From: Phoebastria nigripes
Taxonomy: Eukaryota; Chordata; Aves; Procellariiformes; Diomedeidae
Assembly (NCBI GenBank): GCA_035582835.1
Contig: JAYKAV010000966.1
Coordinates: forward strand, 762,775 to 826,774
Direction of reading: 5' to 3'
DNA length: 64,000 bases
The position numbers and the translations under genes were made by a program. The stretch's first letter is position 1; every line of letters begins with the position of its first letter. Positions 37,101 through 52,100 of this stretch are shown piece after piece. A model generated the notes under the pieces. That model was not told the DNA's origin and did no database searches. It saw only the letters and a program-made list of their open reading frames with translations.

Positions 37101-40100
37101 CCTATCACTTGTTACTTGGGAGAAGAGACTGACACCCACCTCATTACAGCCTCCTTTCAGGTAGTTGTAGAGAGCCATAAAGTCTCCCCTCAGCCTCCTC
37201 TTCTCCAGGCTAAACAGTCCCAATTCCCTCAGCTGCTCGTCATAAGACTTGCTCACTAGACCCTTCACCAGCTTCGTTGCCCTTCTCTGGACACACTCCA
37301 GCACCTCAATGTCCTTCTTGTAGTGAGGGGCCCAAAATTGAAGACAGTATTTGAGGTGCGGCCTCACTAGTGCCGAGTACAGGGGCACGATCACTTCCCT
37401 ACTCCTGCTGGCCACACTATTTCTGATACAGGCCAGGATGCTATTGGCCTTCTTGGCCACCTGGGCACACTGCTGGCTCATATTCAGCCAGCTGTTGACC
37501 AACACCCCCAGGTCCTTTTCCGCCAGGCAGCTTTCCAGCCACTCTTCCCCCAGCCTGTAGTGTTGCATGGGGTTGTTGTGACCCAAGTGCAGGACCTGGC
37601 ACTTGGCCTTGTTAAACATCATACAATTGGCCTTGGCCCCAATCCTGGGGATCCAGCCTGTCCAGATCCCTCTGTAGAGCCTTCCTACCCTTGAGCAGAT
37701 CAACACACCCACCCAACTTGGTGTCGTCTGCAAACTTACTGAGGGTGCACTCGATCCCCTCGTCCAGATCATTGATAAAGATATTAAACAGAACTGGCCC
37801 CAATACTGAGCCCTGGGGAACACCACTTGTGACCAGCCGCCAACTGGATTTAACTCCATTCACCACAACTCTCTGGGCCCAGCCATCCAGCCAGTTTTTT
37901 ACCCAGCGAAGAGTACACCCATCCAAGCCATGAGCAGCCAGTTTCTCCAGGAGAATGCTGTGGGAAATGGTGTCAAAGGCTTTACTAAAGTCTAGGCAGA
38001 CCACATCCACAGCCTTTCCCTCATCCACTAAGCGGGTCACCTTGTCATAGAAGGAGATCAGGTTAGTCAAGCAGGACCTGCCTTTCATAAACCCATGCTG
38101 ACTGGGCCTGATCACCTGGTTGTCCTGTATGTGCTGCGTGATGGCACTCAAGATGATCTGCTCCATAACCTTCCCTGGCACCGAGGTCAGACTGACAGGC
38201 CTGTAGTTCCCTGGATCCTCCTTTCAGCCCTTCTTGTTGATGGGCATCACGTTTGCTAATGTCCAGTCAACTTGGACCTCCCTGGTTAGCCAGGACTGCT
38301 GATAAACGATGGAAAGTGGCTTGGTGAGCACTTCTGCCAGCTCCCTCAGTACCCTTGGGTGGATCCCATCCAGCCCCATAGACTTGTGTGTGTCTAAGTG
38401 GTGTAGCAGGTTGCTAACCATTTCCCCTTGGATTATGGGGGCTTCATTCTGCTCCCTGTCCCTGTCTTTCAGCTCAGGGGGCTGGGTACCCAGAGAACAG
38501 CTGGTCTTACTACTAAAGACTGAGGCAAAGAAGGCATTAAGTACCTCAGCCTTTTCCTCATCCTTTGTCACTATATTTCCATGCCGCATCCAATAAAGGT
38601 GGAGATTCTCCTTAGCCTTCCTTTTGCTTTTAATGTATTTATAGAAAAATTTTTTATTGTCTTTTATGGCAGTAGCCAGATATAATGATATTTGGGGGAA
38701 AAAAGCAACATTAACTACCTTTCTTTCTTCCATAAAATAGGTGTTCCTGTCATCCACTGCAACTGAGTACAGCTCTCTTACTATTGAACTAAACAAACCC
38801 ATAAAGAATGACTTGGTGCTTGACCAAACCCAAGAAAATCTGTATGTGATGACCACAGACAAGGTAATGTGTCCTGCTTGCATTAAGGACCTCGTCTGCT
38901 TTCACTTTCTCTGCAACTTTACCTGAGATTTGTACATTTTGCATTTGTACATTTGTACTTTCCAGTTGTTCCTGGAAGTCACCCCATTTGGTGGGGCTCC
39001 TCCTGCTCTGTGTGTATGAAGAGCTTTCTCAAGTCCAAGCTGATGGACTTGATTGTTGTGACTTGGAGAACTGTTATATCCTTGATACTTATCGATTGGG
39101 AATGGGAAGTGAGTTCACCTCTAAAGCTCTCTTATGGGGTCTGTGAGAAGGATGAAGTTGAGATGTTTGGCACCAGCATGCTACAGGGTCAGGCAGCCCT
39201 AGCGCTTGGTGTGGTGTCCGTGGGGTACCAGTAGATGCTCTAGCTACCATCGGTCCTTTTCAAGAGTACTTCAGGATTTAGGATGCTGGCAGCTGACATA
39301 ATAGCATTTACACATCTGTAAAGCCGCCAGGAGTTTTCGTGGGTCTTGCTGTCAAAAACTAAGAAGCAATGGAGAGAATTATAACTTTGGGAAACACTTT
39401 TGTTTGAGCTTCTGCTAGAAGCAAGTGAGTGCAGCAGGAAAAGTCGGACTTTGCTACGAAAGGCACAGGCAGTCTCTTCTAGGTTCCCCTTCTCTGTGCT
39501 GGCAGGTGAGGCACATTGGAGGTTTGTAAAGAAAGGAATATAAAAAAGCAAGTAGGAGGTGAGAGGGATGCCAGATTTCTCCACCTCCAGCTGTAACCCT
39601 CTTCTGACACTTCTCTTTGTGGTGGCTGGAGCTGCCAGCCTCAAACGTGTGGTTCAGCAGCTCTCCAGGACGGGGTGGGTGACAGGCTGCAACCATCTGC
39701 AGCACTGACAGTGACAGGGAGTGGGACATGGGAAATGCTCCGGCAGCAGTAACACAGGGAGAATGAGGAGGGCTGTGAAAGGAGAGTATTTGGGGAAAAC
39801 AGTGCAAGAAGAATGTTCTTTGTCTGTTTTATGAAAGGATTAATATAAATTCCTGCTGCGGGAATGTTATATTCTAGCTGAAGGTTTTCAGGCTAGAAAA
39901 CACATTGGGAAAAGTGCCAGGTAAGTGACTGATAAAGCATTTAATAATATGACAGTGTGTGAGAGAGGTTACTTCATTTTTTTTTGGAGTAGTTGATACT
40001 TCTCATTTGGCTTCTGTTGAGATTTGGAACAGAACTCCAAACTTCAGCGTTGTCCACAAAAGCCTGGGTGGCCTGGCACCCTGTTTGACAAGCTGGCACG

Positions 40101-43100
40101 TTGCTTAAAAGACCTGAGGTCCCCACCAGGCTATGGCGTGAGCTGCTGAGCAGCGTAAGGGATGGCAGCAACCTTGACGGAAGACAAGTTTTCTGGTGAC
40201 AGTCTGCTTGAAATGGTAGAATTTAGGAAGGCCACAGATGAATTTTTCAGAGAGAATTTGCAAAAAAATAATTCCATCTCTACAAAATGTTTAAATTTAG
40301 AAAGCAGCAAATTTCTGTCATAGAAAGGATTTCAGTTTAATCTTTTCCAAGTAGCTTTCATAGACACTGCGGTTTCTGAATAATGCAAATAATAGTTTTC
40401 TTTTACAAACCCTGTTCAGCTTAAATATGAATAACTAAAGTTGGGAGCTCTGTAACGGCATTACATTACTGTCATCTCCAGAAGTTAATTACAATGAGCA
40501 GTCCCACCTACTTTTAGAAGCAGATAGACAGGAGGAGAATGGAGGCCTTCAGAGCTGGGAGAAACGAAGCGACGGGAGAAGAATAAATGCTGAAATGTGC
40601 ACTTCTGGGTTAAGCACAGCTGGGAGTTGGGGGAATAGAGATATCAGAACCCTGCCCTGGGAGTTAAAATGGTTTAGAGTTATTTAAAATAAGGTAAACA
40701 GTAAAGGGCAGGCTAGCTGTGCTGATGGGTGTGCTTAATGCTAAGCTACCTGGCAGATGCAGCCTGCCTCAGCATTTGGAAATCAATTGCTTGGGCTCTG
40801 TAAGCGCTTGAGCAAAGTGAAAGTGATGATGTGGTGGGTGATAACTTGAAGCAGCCTTTAAAAAGAAATCAGATCGAGAGAAATACAGGAAAGAACGATA
40901 CGGAGGTTAAGAGTCATAGTGAGAAATAAGCTCTTACTTTCCTGTTTCACTTCTCCTCCCCCTTTCCTCCCAGCTTCTGCTGCTGTGTCAATAGCAGTGG
41001 GTGGCTTGGAGCTAATGCTTTCAAAAGTCAGCCCCCTCCTCCCCACTCTGCTTCCAGAGCTTGGACAGAGAGCAGGAGAAACCCCTTGCAGCTTCTTGGG
41101 GGGCTTGGAAAGGAGCGTACCACCTTTGCCATGCTCACGCTGGTTCGTTACAAGTGAACATCACTGATATGATTCCAGATTCCTTATGGTACATACCATA
41201 TTGGGAGGAAAGCAGAAGCCTATGGCCATCACTTACCACGATCACTAGCTTGTTTACTTGTTTTAGCTTTTACCAGACTCTTTGATTAAGACTGCCAATT
41301 AGAAAATCTCTAAAATTAGTTTCTCTGCATTTTGAAGCTGGCTGTAAACAGAGCTGCTATTGTTTTTTTTAAATCCATTAAGTTTACATAAAACTTGCAG
41401 AGACAGCAATCTCTAGGGCTTGTTTCTGCCTGCCAGAATTATGAAATAAATACTTTGTCATAAAAAAAAGCTATTCACTGGATATTAAATTACTCATGGG
41501 TACCAGTTAGTGAAACAGAGTGCCAGTAACTCAGCTCCAGTTAGGTAAGAATCTGTGGAAGAAGAGAATGCTGAAAAGGTAAACCTCTGTATTAATAAAT
41601 GCAAGAAAACTACCCAATATTGACATTTTCCTTAACTGAGTCAGACTGAACTCTCCGAATGTGAAAGAAAAGGCCAAACTCAGGCTTTCAAAGTAGCTTT
41701 GTAATTGCCAGTTGTTTTAAATGAGAGGATAAGGTAGAAAAAAGAAAGCTTACATTTGAGTTACTGTTGCTAGACTTTTTGTGCTCTTTAAAAGTAAAGC
41801 ATAGTCATTGACAGGAAGACGTATGTCCTGTTCTCCTCTTGCATCATTTCAGCAGCATAACTAAAAGGGATGGTTGTGTGCTGGCTCCTTTTTCTGTGCA
41901 CCAAAGAAAGACAAAATTGTTTATTCTCAGCACCAAAGGAAATCAAAACCAGAAGCCATATATTTACTGGGGGACTGAGACGTGAGAACTGATGATGCTC
42001 TTTTCCCTGCTACTTCCTGTCATAATTATTTCCATTTTCTTTCATGAATGTATTGCATGGTGGAGGGTTATGCATGGAGAAGTGCAGTAACCTGAAGCAT
42101 CTTGTCTCTCTCATGCTTGCAAACTTTCTGAGATGCCTTCTGGCTAAAAGTGCCACTGATGGTCACATTTCCAAACGATTTCATCTTCGTGCTAGCGATA
42201 TGGAGGGGAGGATATTCTGTTTAAAAAAATCATCTAGCCAGTACCAAGTTAGCCTTTTGAAAGTATCTGTCCTGCAGTAGCTGTTTCTTGAATTCAGAGA
42301 GTGGTTCATGCAGTTGCTGTTCTGCAGTGGCTGCTGTAATGCGGATTTCCAGAAGTAACGTAACTGGAGGTACTGAAAAGCCCAATTTTTGGAGACTGCT
42401 CATGGTTCTTGATTATAACAATGTCCTACGTTACTTTGGAGAGAGATTAGAGAATATTGGAGAGAAAAAGAGCAGGAAAAGTCTGTAAATTTGGACTTTG
42501 TTAAGGGGGGATAACCACACTCTGGTTTTGTATGGATTTTCTTAAAATCAAACTGAGCTCTGATCATAATAATACAGGGTCAGGTCTTCTGCTGCCACAG
42601 GCAACGGCGCTGTGCAATCCTGTCCACAAACGTTCCCGTCTCCTTGTGCCTTCTTGAGAACCCTGACGGTTTGCCTTACTTTCGGTTCTCCAGGTGCATC
42701 GGCTGCCTGTGCAGGACTGCCACAAATATTCGGACTGTGAGAAGTGTACTCAAGCGAGGGATCCGTACTGCGGCTGGTGCGTGAGAGAGGGCAGGTGAGT
42801 GCTGCCAGTGTTTTCTCAGGTGCTGGCAGTGGGAGAGCTCAAATTTTCACACGTGCTGTGGGTTACTGCTCGGCGTAGCGATCACGGCTTTTTGTACTCA
42901 GCCTTACGCTCCTGATAGTGATTTAATTTTATCACGCAGACATTGATACCGATCTTCTGTGCACACAAATAAGTCCCTGTTGACTTCTGCAGATTTGAGT
43001 AGTTTGGGAAAATGTATATTTTTCTGCTGGTACTGAAAATCAGTATACGTCTTCCAACTGCATGTTTTATCACTCTCTGAACTGTACAGTCAAATGTTCT

Positions 43101-46100
43101 CCCAGAAATTAAAAGAGTGCTCCCTATTTAAAATTCAGAAAATAACAGCATATATTTTAAGTAGAGCAGGGAAGTGTAAAACAGAGCATAAAAGAAAAAA
43201 CTATTCATGTCTGAAATAAAGTATATAGCTCAAACGCTGTTTTTATATAAACGTCATCTATCAAGATGTGTAGCTACACTGAACCCTCACCTAACTGTGA
43301 GAGCAGAAAGTGGCATTTGGCTAACTATCTGTAGAGGTTAACTGAATTAATATTCAAATACATGTAAACTAGGACAGCACTGAACAGCTCTGGAATGTCT
43401 CTTCTTTGCACTTTTCATTGATTGGAGTGTCGAGAGGGAAGAGTGGTCCTGCAGCTCTCTTTTTGACTACTAAGTTAATTAACCCCTTGGCATGAGCGGT
43501 TGGGAATTTGTGATTCTAAGTACTTGCTGTTGGAACAAAGGGGCTATTTAATTATAGGATGCAGATGAATTTCAGGCTTCTAGCTTCCTGTCTGAAAATG
43601 TGAACTATGACATTAAGTTACCTATCAGCCTGATGTGTAGCATAATATGGAGCACTGCAGAGAAACTTATGCAGTGTGTGCAGGTTTATGTAATATACTG
43701 TAACTCTTCCAGCCTGGGTTTCAGTTGCTGTGGATGAAACCTGGGGATTTGGAATATACACCTCGAACTCCTCCTGGGCTGCTGGGAGTTGAAGGCCGTG
43801 TCATATATCATAAAAAAGGCAATTTTCTCTAGATTTCCCTTCAGGTTTCTGATATGACCACTGACCTCAATATCTCAAAGTATTAATGGTCTCTGAGAAC
43901 AGGCAAACATGAATTTTTGCATTTGTTAGTATTTATTTCCAATGAGGAAAAAGAAGTGTTTAATTTCTAATGTTTTTCTCACCTGCAGCAAGTTCTGGCT
44001 CATCATCACACGCAGCACTTAATAGTATGTTTAGGGATATGTTATATGAATGTAGACTCTGTATGTAAATCATATCTTTAAGGGTAGGGTTGACAGAACT
44101 GTGCAGCAACTGCACTGTGTTAAAGCCCCTGATGAGTTAATAGTCTTCTGCTACAGCAGGCAGAAATCCTACAGCATTTTCTCCTAAACTTTGCACAGAA
44201 TGGAAAGAATACACATGAGACTGTCCCCACACACACACTTCAACAAGCTTTTGTGGCCACATATGCAGCTTCTGCACTTCAGCATCTCTTCTTTCTGTCC
44301 TTCTTGTACGTGAGCTGGGAAAATCTCCCAATATTTTTGGTGAGGCTGCACAACTGCTGTTGTCTTCCCATAATGGTAATGGTGCCCTGGCAGAGAAAGG
44401 TCTTAAATAGTGGCAGGAGTTAATGAAAACATTCACTACGAAAGTAACATTTCTAGTGCTACGGTTTCACAGGAGCTCTCCACAAGCCTGTGTGCCCCCA
44501 GCAATACTCTATTGCGTTTGTACTCTCATGCATCGGATGTCTTTTTACTGGCAACGCATAGCTGTCTGCCACTTGACCTGCAGAATACCCACTCATTCAG
44601 GAGTTTGTTATATATTACAATGAAGGTTAATCAGCTTGGTTTCAGATGATAAGGCAATAGCTCCATTGCCTGATAGCTCCTGTGCTAAATATTACTGCCT
44701 CTGTATGGATTTGGGTTGTCTAATCCAAGGTGGTGTCCAAAATATTATAGGTATGTGTTTCCCCACTTGCTTTTGTCATCTGAAACCATCAATACTTATT
44801 CCTCCACTTATTCTACTAAAAGTTCTCCATTAGCAACCTGAATAGTCAATATTAAAGCAAATTCCCAGTCAACTTGTGTTGTAATTTCGGTCTCTAATCC
44901 TGAAATTGTTGCGTAGTTCACAGAAAGCAGAGTCCAGCTATAATATTGCTTTGCTTTGGTTTTTGTTCCTATTTTGTCAGGTGCACAAAGAAGGCAGACT
45001 GTGGAACAGCTGATAAGGAGAACCACTGGCTGTGGAGTCCAAGTGGCACATGCATGACTATCGTTAGTGCAGACCCTCTAAATATGAGTCGCAGAGCCCC
45101 TGCAAAGGTATGACAGGAAAGTGCTTTCCCTACATGTTCTTAAAGCACATTGATGTGACTGCCAGGAATAGGAATATCTGCATTTCTTTATGCACAGTGG
45201 TGACTAGGAACAGGATAGTGTTTGGGGTATCTCAGTCTCTGGCGTTTCTCACAGTGCTCTATCTTGCCTGCTGTTTTTGCAGGTTGCAGTTCATGTTTTC
45301 TTCTAAGAAATGCCCTTTTTGACCTTCTCTGTAAACCAAAATGATGCACTAGTATGGATGATAAAACACTTAACTTACCTGAATATTATGAAAGTGTTGC
45401 ACAATGTTGTATAACCCATAAGAAGTAATTGATAGCGGAGATTTCATGCTGCCCTTTCAGCTTACTTGAGCATAAACTTAAGTAAGCAGCAAAGCCATAA
45501 GCTGTTGCTTTAAAATCAGCAGTGGATTTGCCTACACAGCGAAGTCTGGGTATACAGAGAAGGTGCAAAATGACTCTGTGGCAACAAAACTGAGTGTTCA
45601 GAGTGTGACCAGGGTGTCATAGCTTGCTCTAACTCCAAATGGAGCAGGCCAGTGCAGACTGAGGGCTTCCTGGGGGTGCTCAGCAAGTAAAATCAGTAAA
45701 ATGGCTTTTAATCCCTCTTAATCAGAAAGAAAGAGACTTTAATTCAAGTCAGTTTAATTCCTTTCCTAAATGATGTAAACAGCATTGTGTTAAGGCCATT
45801 TCTATGTTGAATAAAAATGTTAGTAGAGTGTAACTAGTCCACTTAAAATCCACACCTTCTCTTAGTTCAGATCTTGTCAACCTGTGTTGACAAGTCTCTG
45901 GTGTCTCACATCAGCATCTGAGGCCAAAATACCTAAAAACCGAAACCAAACCCAACTTCAAATGAGCATTTACATGCTGCCTGTACGGTCACTAATGCCG
46001 CTGTCTCCTCATGATTCCTTTACTCACCAAAAAACACTGCAGCTCATAGCATAAGGGATGATTGTCATTTCTACTGGCAATACAAAATGGAAAAAGTTAA

Positions 46101-49100
46101 ACTTTATAATTAACACACCTGAAGCATTAAATCAAGGACAGCATCCAAAATTTAATTTCTATTTTTTCCTCTTTCCTTGCAAAGTTTTCCCATTTTATTT
46201 TGCTTTTAGTGTCTCACATGCACTCTGTATTGATTTCCTCAAGGAGGTTAAGATCTCACCATCACTTTTTCAGAAATCCTTTTTCAGCAGTAATGATAAA
46301 TCTCAGTGGGTTTCTTGCATGTACATTGAGTCTTGAGGAAGCCACTTTTCTGTTCAGCCCTTTCAAACTCCAGCTTTTCCAGCCCATCCAGCCTTGGTTT
46401 CATTATTCACTAGTAACACCTAAGGTTAATGTAATTTTAATTAAGTTTGTAAGGATTTAAGTGTTAACCACTCTGTTTACTGTTGCTAAACTGGATACTG
46501 AGGACAAGAATAAAAGGCTTTGGGTGTGTCTGTACAGACATTTTTGTTCTGATCTAATGCATTGACAGGACAAGAGTTTTTTCTTCCAGTCTAATTCAAC
46601 ATAGACCCAGCCTGGAAAAATTGATAGACGTATAAGAAGAAAAGAGTAGCAGATGGGAAGAAATAAAAATTGAAAAGGAGAATCATCTTCTGTAATATTA
46701 GCCAAAATATCACCGCTGGCCAAAAAAAAAGAGCAGTTGAAATTTTCTGGCCATAAATCTTACTGGGTCTTGGTTCGCTTCTTTAAAATATTTTACCCTT
46801 TTTAAATTTTGTTTCCAGGTGGAACTGACTGTAAGTCCATTGCCAACTTTGACTGAGAGTGACCAGGTTTTGTGTACATTTGGTGAAACAACCCATTACG
46901 CTCAATTAAAAGAAGGGGTTATTATCTGTGATCCGCCTGATATAATTCCTCCAACACCAAAAGGTCAAGGTAAAGAAATATTGCTACCCTCCATGTATAA
47001 TAAGGGGAAAGAACATAACCTGCTGCTTCTAATGTGATGCTCTTATATGAGCTGCATACAAGTTTTTTTAGCTCTTCTAGTCCCTTTCCCCAAACAGTCT
47101 ATTGCTGAACTTTGTCCGTTCAAACATTTGGGAAAAAAAAAAAAGGTTTGCTCAAACTTCTTCCATTGCTGTATTTACAAGCTGTAGCATTCCCAGTGTT
47201 TCTACCAGGAACTTGAAACAGGAGCTTGGCAGAGGTGTAGACTCAGAGCCAGAGATGTGCTATTCTGTGTCCCAAACAAGCAAAACCCAGCTTCTCTAAT
47301 CTTACTCTAATCACTCTGAGTTTTGGGGCCAGAAGAGCCGCATATGTGCTTCAGATGTGAAGTTTTTCATCTCTGATGTCTTAGTTTTGCTCTAGTCAGC
47401 TGTAGTTCAGTGGCTTGTTTTCTGGTCCATGTCACAAGGCTGTCCTTTCTCTCATAAAGCCTTCTGCCTCTTCTACTATGTGCCCTCCAGCTTCTGCAAT
47501 AGTAAGTCCAGTGGAAAAATATGTGATCGTATAATTAAAGGCTGTATCATAGTTCTGAACCACTGATTATATGCTTAAGGTCTGTTGCCAACCATAATTC
47601 TTGTGCTATTTCCTAGATAGTGCTTTATTCCTGCTTAAAGTTCATACATCTTGATGTATAAACACATGGAATAAAACTAGTTACACAGCACTGTTTATTA
47701 TGTATCAAGTTTAAAAAACAAAAAGGGAAAAAACAAACTAAAAAAACGGGTGCTCTTGCAGCTTGCAGAGGCACCCCTGAGCGTAACCCTTTTATATGTA
47801 TCACAACAGCCATGAACTGTCAGAGCAGTACTTGGAAGCACTTTTTAAGATAAGTTTCAATTCTCTTAAGGCTGAAACNGGGCAAAATACAGTTTAGTTG
47901 CGGAAAGAGTAATGATGTTAAAATCTCACTCAAGTTTTAAACTAGCTGGGGTGTGTCACGGTATCAGATTATGCTAAGTGTTAAAGTAGCACTCCGTTAT
48001 TTAGGGCCAATTCACATTCCCTAAATATTTTGTAAAGCAGGACATAAAGCGACTGGGTTGATAAACATGACATCTTGATGTCTTCCGGCATAAAATGTGA
48101 GACTAGAAGCCTGTCAGGGATGGCATTAGAGTAACCAAGTCACCTAGAAATAATACGCCTCTCTGAGTTGGTTGGACAGGGGTCCATCTGAAAGGATGTT
48201 CAAAAGTAATATAAAGATTCTCAGAAGCTTGGCAGACACTTCAGCAGAAGGCAGACAGTTATGAACACAGGCAGTAGTTCCTGGCAGCATGTGACAAAAA
48301 GTCCTGAGCAATCCACTTACTGTTAAGAAACCCTACTGAGTTTGGAAAAGTCTGGGTTACTTTAGTTGTGGTTGGTTCCAAAGGGAATAGGACGTTTCTA
48401 GAGAGGAAGAATGCTTTTTCACAGTCCTGTTGTTAGGAAATCCCCTGGCATTCCTACCAGTCTGAAATATTCAAGGGGACCCAGTGCAGGCAAAGGTGAC
48501 TTCCAGCCAAGCAGCTTCTTTGAAGAACGTGTTCAAGTAAAGCAGAGTTTGAAATTGCCCAATAGCTTGTGAAATAGCTTATCATAAGGGCTTAATGATT
48601 TCTGCAAAAGGTATTTCAAACAGCTTTGCTGAGGAAAGCACCCATTTCTGAAGATAAATTTTCCACTCTTAGTTCAGTAATGATCCAGACAAGAAGTACA
48701 TTTGTGGAGAGATCATGTACGGCAAACTGAAGATCACAAGTGCCTGTAGTAACTTAGCGTTGCAGGCGCTGTTGGGCATTAACCACAAAGATCACTTGCG
48801 TTAATTCACATGACGATGACAGTTTTAATCCACAAATGAAACAAGTAATTTTACATGCAGACATATTCATATTTAAGAAAATGTTTTATTTAAAATGACT
48901 GTTCTCTTGCCAGTTTTCATCTGTGTTCAATTATGTCCTTATTCGGTTTTCCTTATTCTTCTAGACTCTTTAAAATTCTAGCACAATGATAGCACTGCTG
49001 AGAAACACTTCCGTAAAACAAAGCTATTCTGTAATTTTGCTTCTTCCCTTTATCCCGTCTCTGTTTTTCTTCTGACAGCCATGTGCTGAAAAATTTGCGA

Positions 49101-52100
49101 AGCTTAAAAAGACAAAACAGAGCTTATAGATCTGAAGTATAACAGGTCGTGAGATCCAGAGTGTCAACAGTATAGTTAAATATTGACTTATGTCCTGTAA
49201 AATAATAAAAGTATTATCATTGTATCGTTCAGCTCAAGAGCTAAAGAATTCAACAACCACTTAGATAATTTATTTTCTTTTGTGATAGATCATGTTTCAG
49301 TTCCACTTCAGTTAACCTTTGGAAAGAACAAGATATTTTTTGCGTCACATACTTACCCTTTTTATGACTGTGAAGAAGCAATGAATCTTTTTGAAAATCA
49401 GCCGTAAGTATTTCAGCTTCTTAACTTAGGTGTTTAGATCCTGTAGCATGGTGTTTCAGGTAACTGGCAGCTGNGTTACTCAATCATTTCATAATTAAGC
49501 CTTTGACACTCTCAAAATTTGCCAGTGTCCAAATCCTTTTTCTTACATTTTAATGGAGTTGAAAAATGGTTGAAGGGCATCAGGTGAGCCGGTAACATAA
49601 ACCACGTGGAATGGGAATATTCATGGCACGTATAATTAAAGGCCAGTTCATTGGATTGCCGTTGCAGGTGAGCTGCATTGTCATCTGCTTACCTACTTGT
49701 TCCCTCAGACATTAGATTGGTGCTTTGGGTTGCAGTGCGTTCATATAGGACGATCAAAGCTGACTCTGCCCCCATCATCTGCCCTGCTCGAGATGTTGCT
49801 GCCCCAGGGCAGGCGCAGCCAACACAAACCCCACTTTGTTCCATCTTCTGCATGAAGGTTGATCAAGATCATTTCCAGTCCTCTCAGACTTGGATCTCAA
49901 AGTTTGTGCAAGATGCTGTGGATTTCTGATCCTTGTTCAAATATTTAAGGGAGAAAATAGCTTTTGGGGGTTCTTGAACTGTTCTTACTATGAAGTTTTC
50001 AGCTTAATATAGTAAGGACACTGTAACAGATTGATCTACCCTCCATGAATAAAGATGGAATTTCATTTACTTTTTTTGTCAATGGGGGAAAAAGCCTGAC
50101 AGTTTGTCATGACTATCATGTTATATTTGTAGATGCTATTCCTGTGCAAGCAATAGATGGAATTGCCAGTGGGACTGGAAGAGACATATCTGTGAAGAGT
50201 CCTCTTCAATACAGGATGTGATTAAACAAAATATGGTAATGTTTAAAAATAAGATTATTAGGTTTTTATTAGAACACTTCAATATTTTCTTTGCTTTTTC
50301 TCTCATATCGGTTGGTTGAATTAGGGATTTTAAAATTATTCTAAAGTTAACTCCAGCAGTGTAAGATTTTTTTTTTCAGTGACAGTGTGGGGGCGGGAAT
50401 TTAAGGGTGTGATTGAGGAGGGGCAGTGAGACTGAATAACTCCTGAAAGGATATTTTTGTTCCTTTTACTATTTTGCTTCTATGGGAGGAACAAGATTTC
50501 AAGGCTGGGAAAGATAATCACCCACAGCTTTGACATATGCTGCAGTCATTTTTAGCATGTCTAATTTGAAAGGGTGTAATCAAATCTGTCACTGTATTTT
50601 AAGCGTGAAGTTCTTCAGAACAATCATTCCATTGTCCGAAGGCCATCGGAGCTTGTTGTGATAAGACCTTTTATTTGGAATAACGTATAAAATGTTTCTC
50701 TCCCCAGGAAGAAGAATGCCCACAGTTTCTAAACCCTAACCCTCCAATAATACCTGTGGAGTACCGAACAACGGTGTATTTTGAGGGAAGACATCTAGCT
50801 TATTATCGGGTAAGCAGATTAATTCAAAGCTAGCTGTCATTTGAATTCCACTTAAACTGCAGCCACACCCCTAAACTAAAGCATTAGTTTGTGTTCCTTG
50901 GAGATGCTGCTCATAATTGAAAAGAGCTACACATTCAAGTTTGATATAATATGGGTTACTGTGGTAGAGTCATCACCAAGACAGAATCAGAGCTGGACAA
51001 AATATTTTAGCTACTAGATGTGGGGGTTTTTTTAAAAGAATGTAAGTTGGACCTACTGAAACACTTGACAATTATTTTTCATCTAATGAAATGAGAGGAG
51101 ATTTAGGAATTGTGAATGTTTCATATCTTTTTTCTAATTAAATACTCTTTTTTTTTGTTCTAGAATGGTGTCACTTGGTGTGCTTAATTCAGTTTTCACT
51201 TTTCAAACAAAAAAATGCACTCAGAAATTAAATGTTTCTTAGTTTGGATAAAACAATCTTTTGCTTTTTTTTTGTGTATGTGTGTGACCATCAAACCAGA
51301 AGACCAGGTATTTTCTCAGCTGTAGCAAAGGCTTCTTTTTCTCAGTACTTGCTTCCAGAAAATAAATTACAAAGCTTCTAAGAAGCCAGAGTTTGACTCC
51401 AAGCTTTTAATTGTTTTATAACCTAGACACTGCATAAAATGTTATTGTTAGTTTGATAAAAACAAAGCTTAAAAACCACTTCTTAGTTCTTAGTTTTGTT
51501 CCTGGTTTCTATTGTTTGTTTCTGTGTTGTCTTTGTGTAAATGCGAATTGATGATAGATACGCTGGAGACTGCATCGATTGCTTTAACTACCAGCCATCT
51601 ATCAAGGGAAAGAAGGCTCTTGGTTTTTGAGTTTTTTTTTTTTTCCTTTGCCAAATTGAAGTACTGTATAGCTTACAAAGTCCTTCTATCACCTCTGCTA
51701 CGCCTGCCAAGGGATGGAAAAAGGTAAACAGGTCTGGAGAGTAACAATGTAAGAAGGGTATTCAGAGAAGGGTAAAAAGCAACCCATAAGCACTACAATC
51801 ATATGAAGACCATGCTGTCATTACACTATACATGTATCAAGACCATGCTATACAAACATATGTTCAAAAATAAACATTTTTGCTTGAAGACCTTAAAATA
51901 TAAAATAAACAAAGAAAAGCAATTTGGTGAATTTGATCTGTACTCTGAGATGCCAGGACTGGTCCCTGGTAGGATGTCTGGCTGTGTGCAAGATGTGGGA
52001 CACAACACTTGACCTAAAGGCCACAGCTCTCTCTGCTAAAAATGGAAAAGTATTCCAGAGAATTTACTCACATTTCTTTTGTTTAGCATTGTGAAGAGCT

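Noticed and set aside
39240..39807. Overlapping minus-strand frames of 134 and 117 codons
   Set aside because: They are inside a plexin intron on the opposite strand with no recognisable domain.
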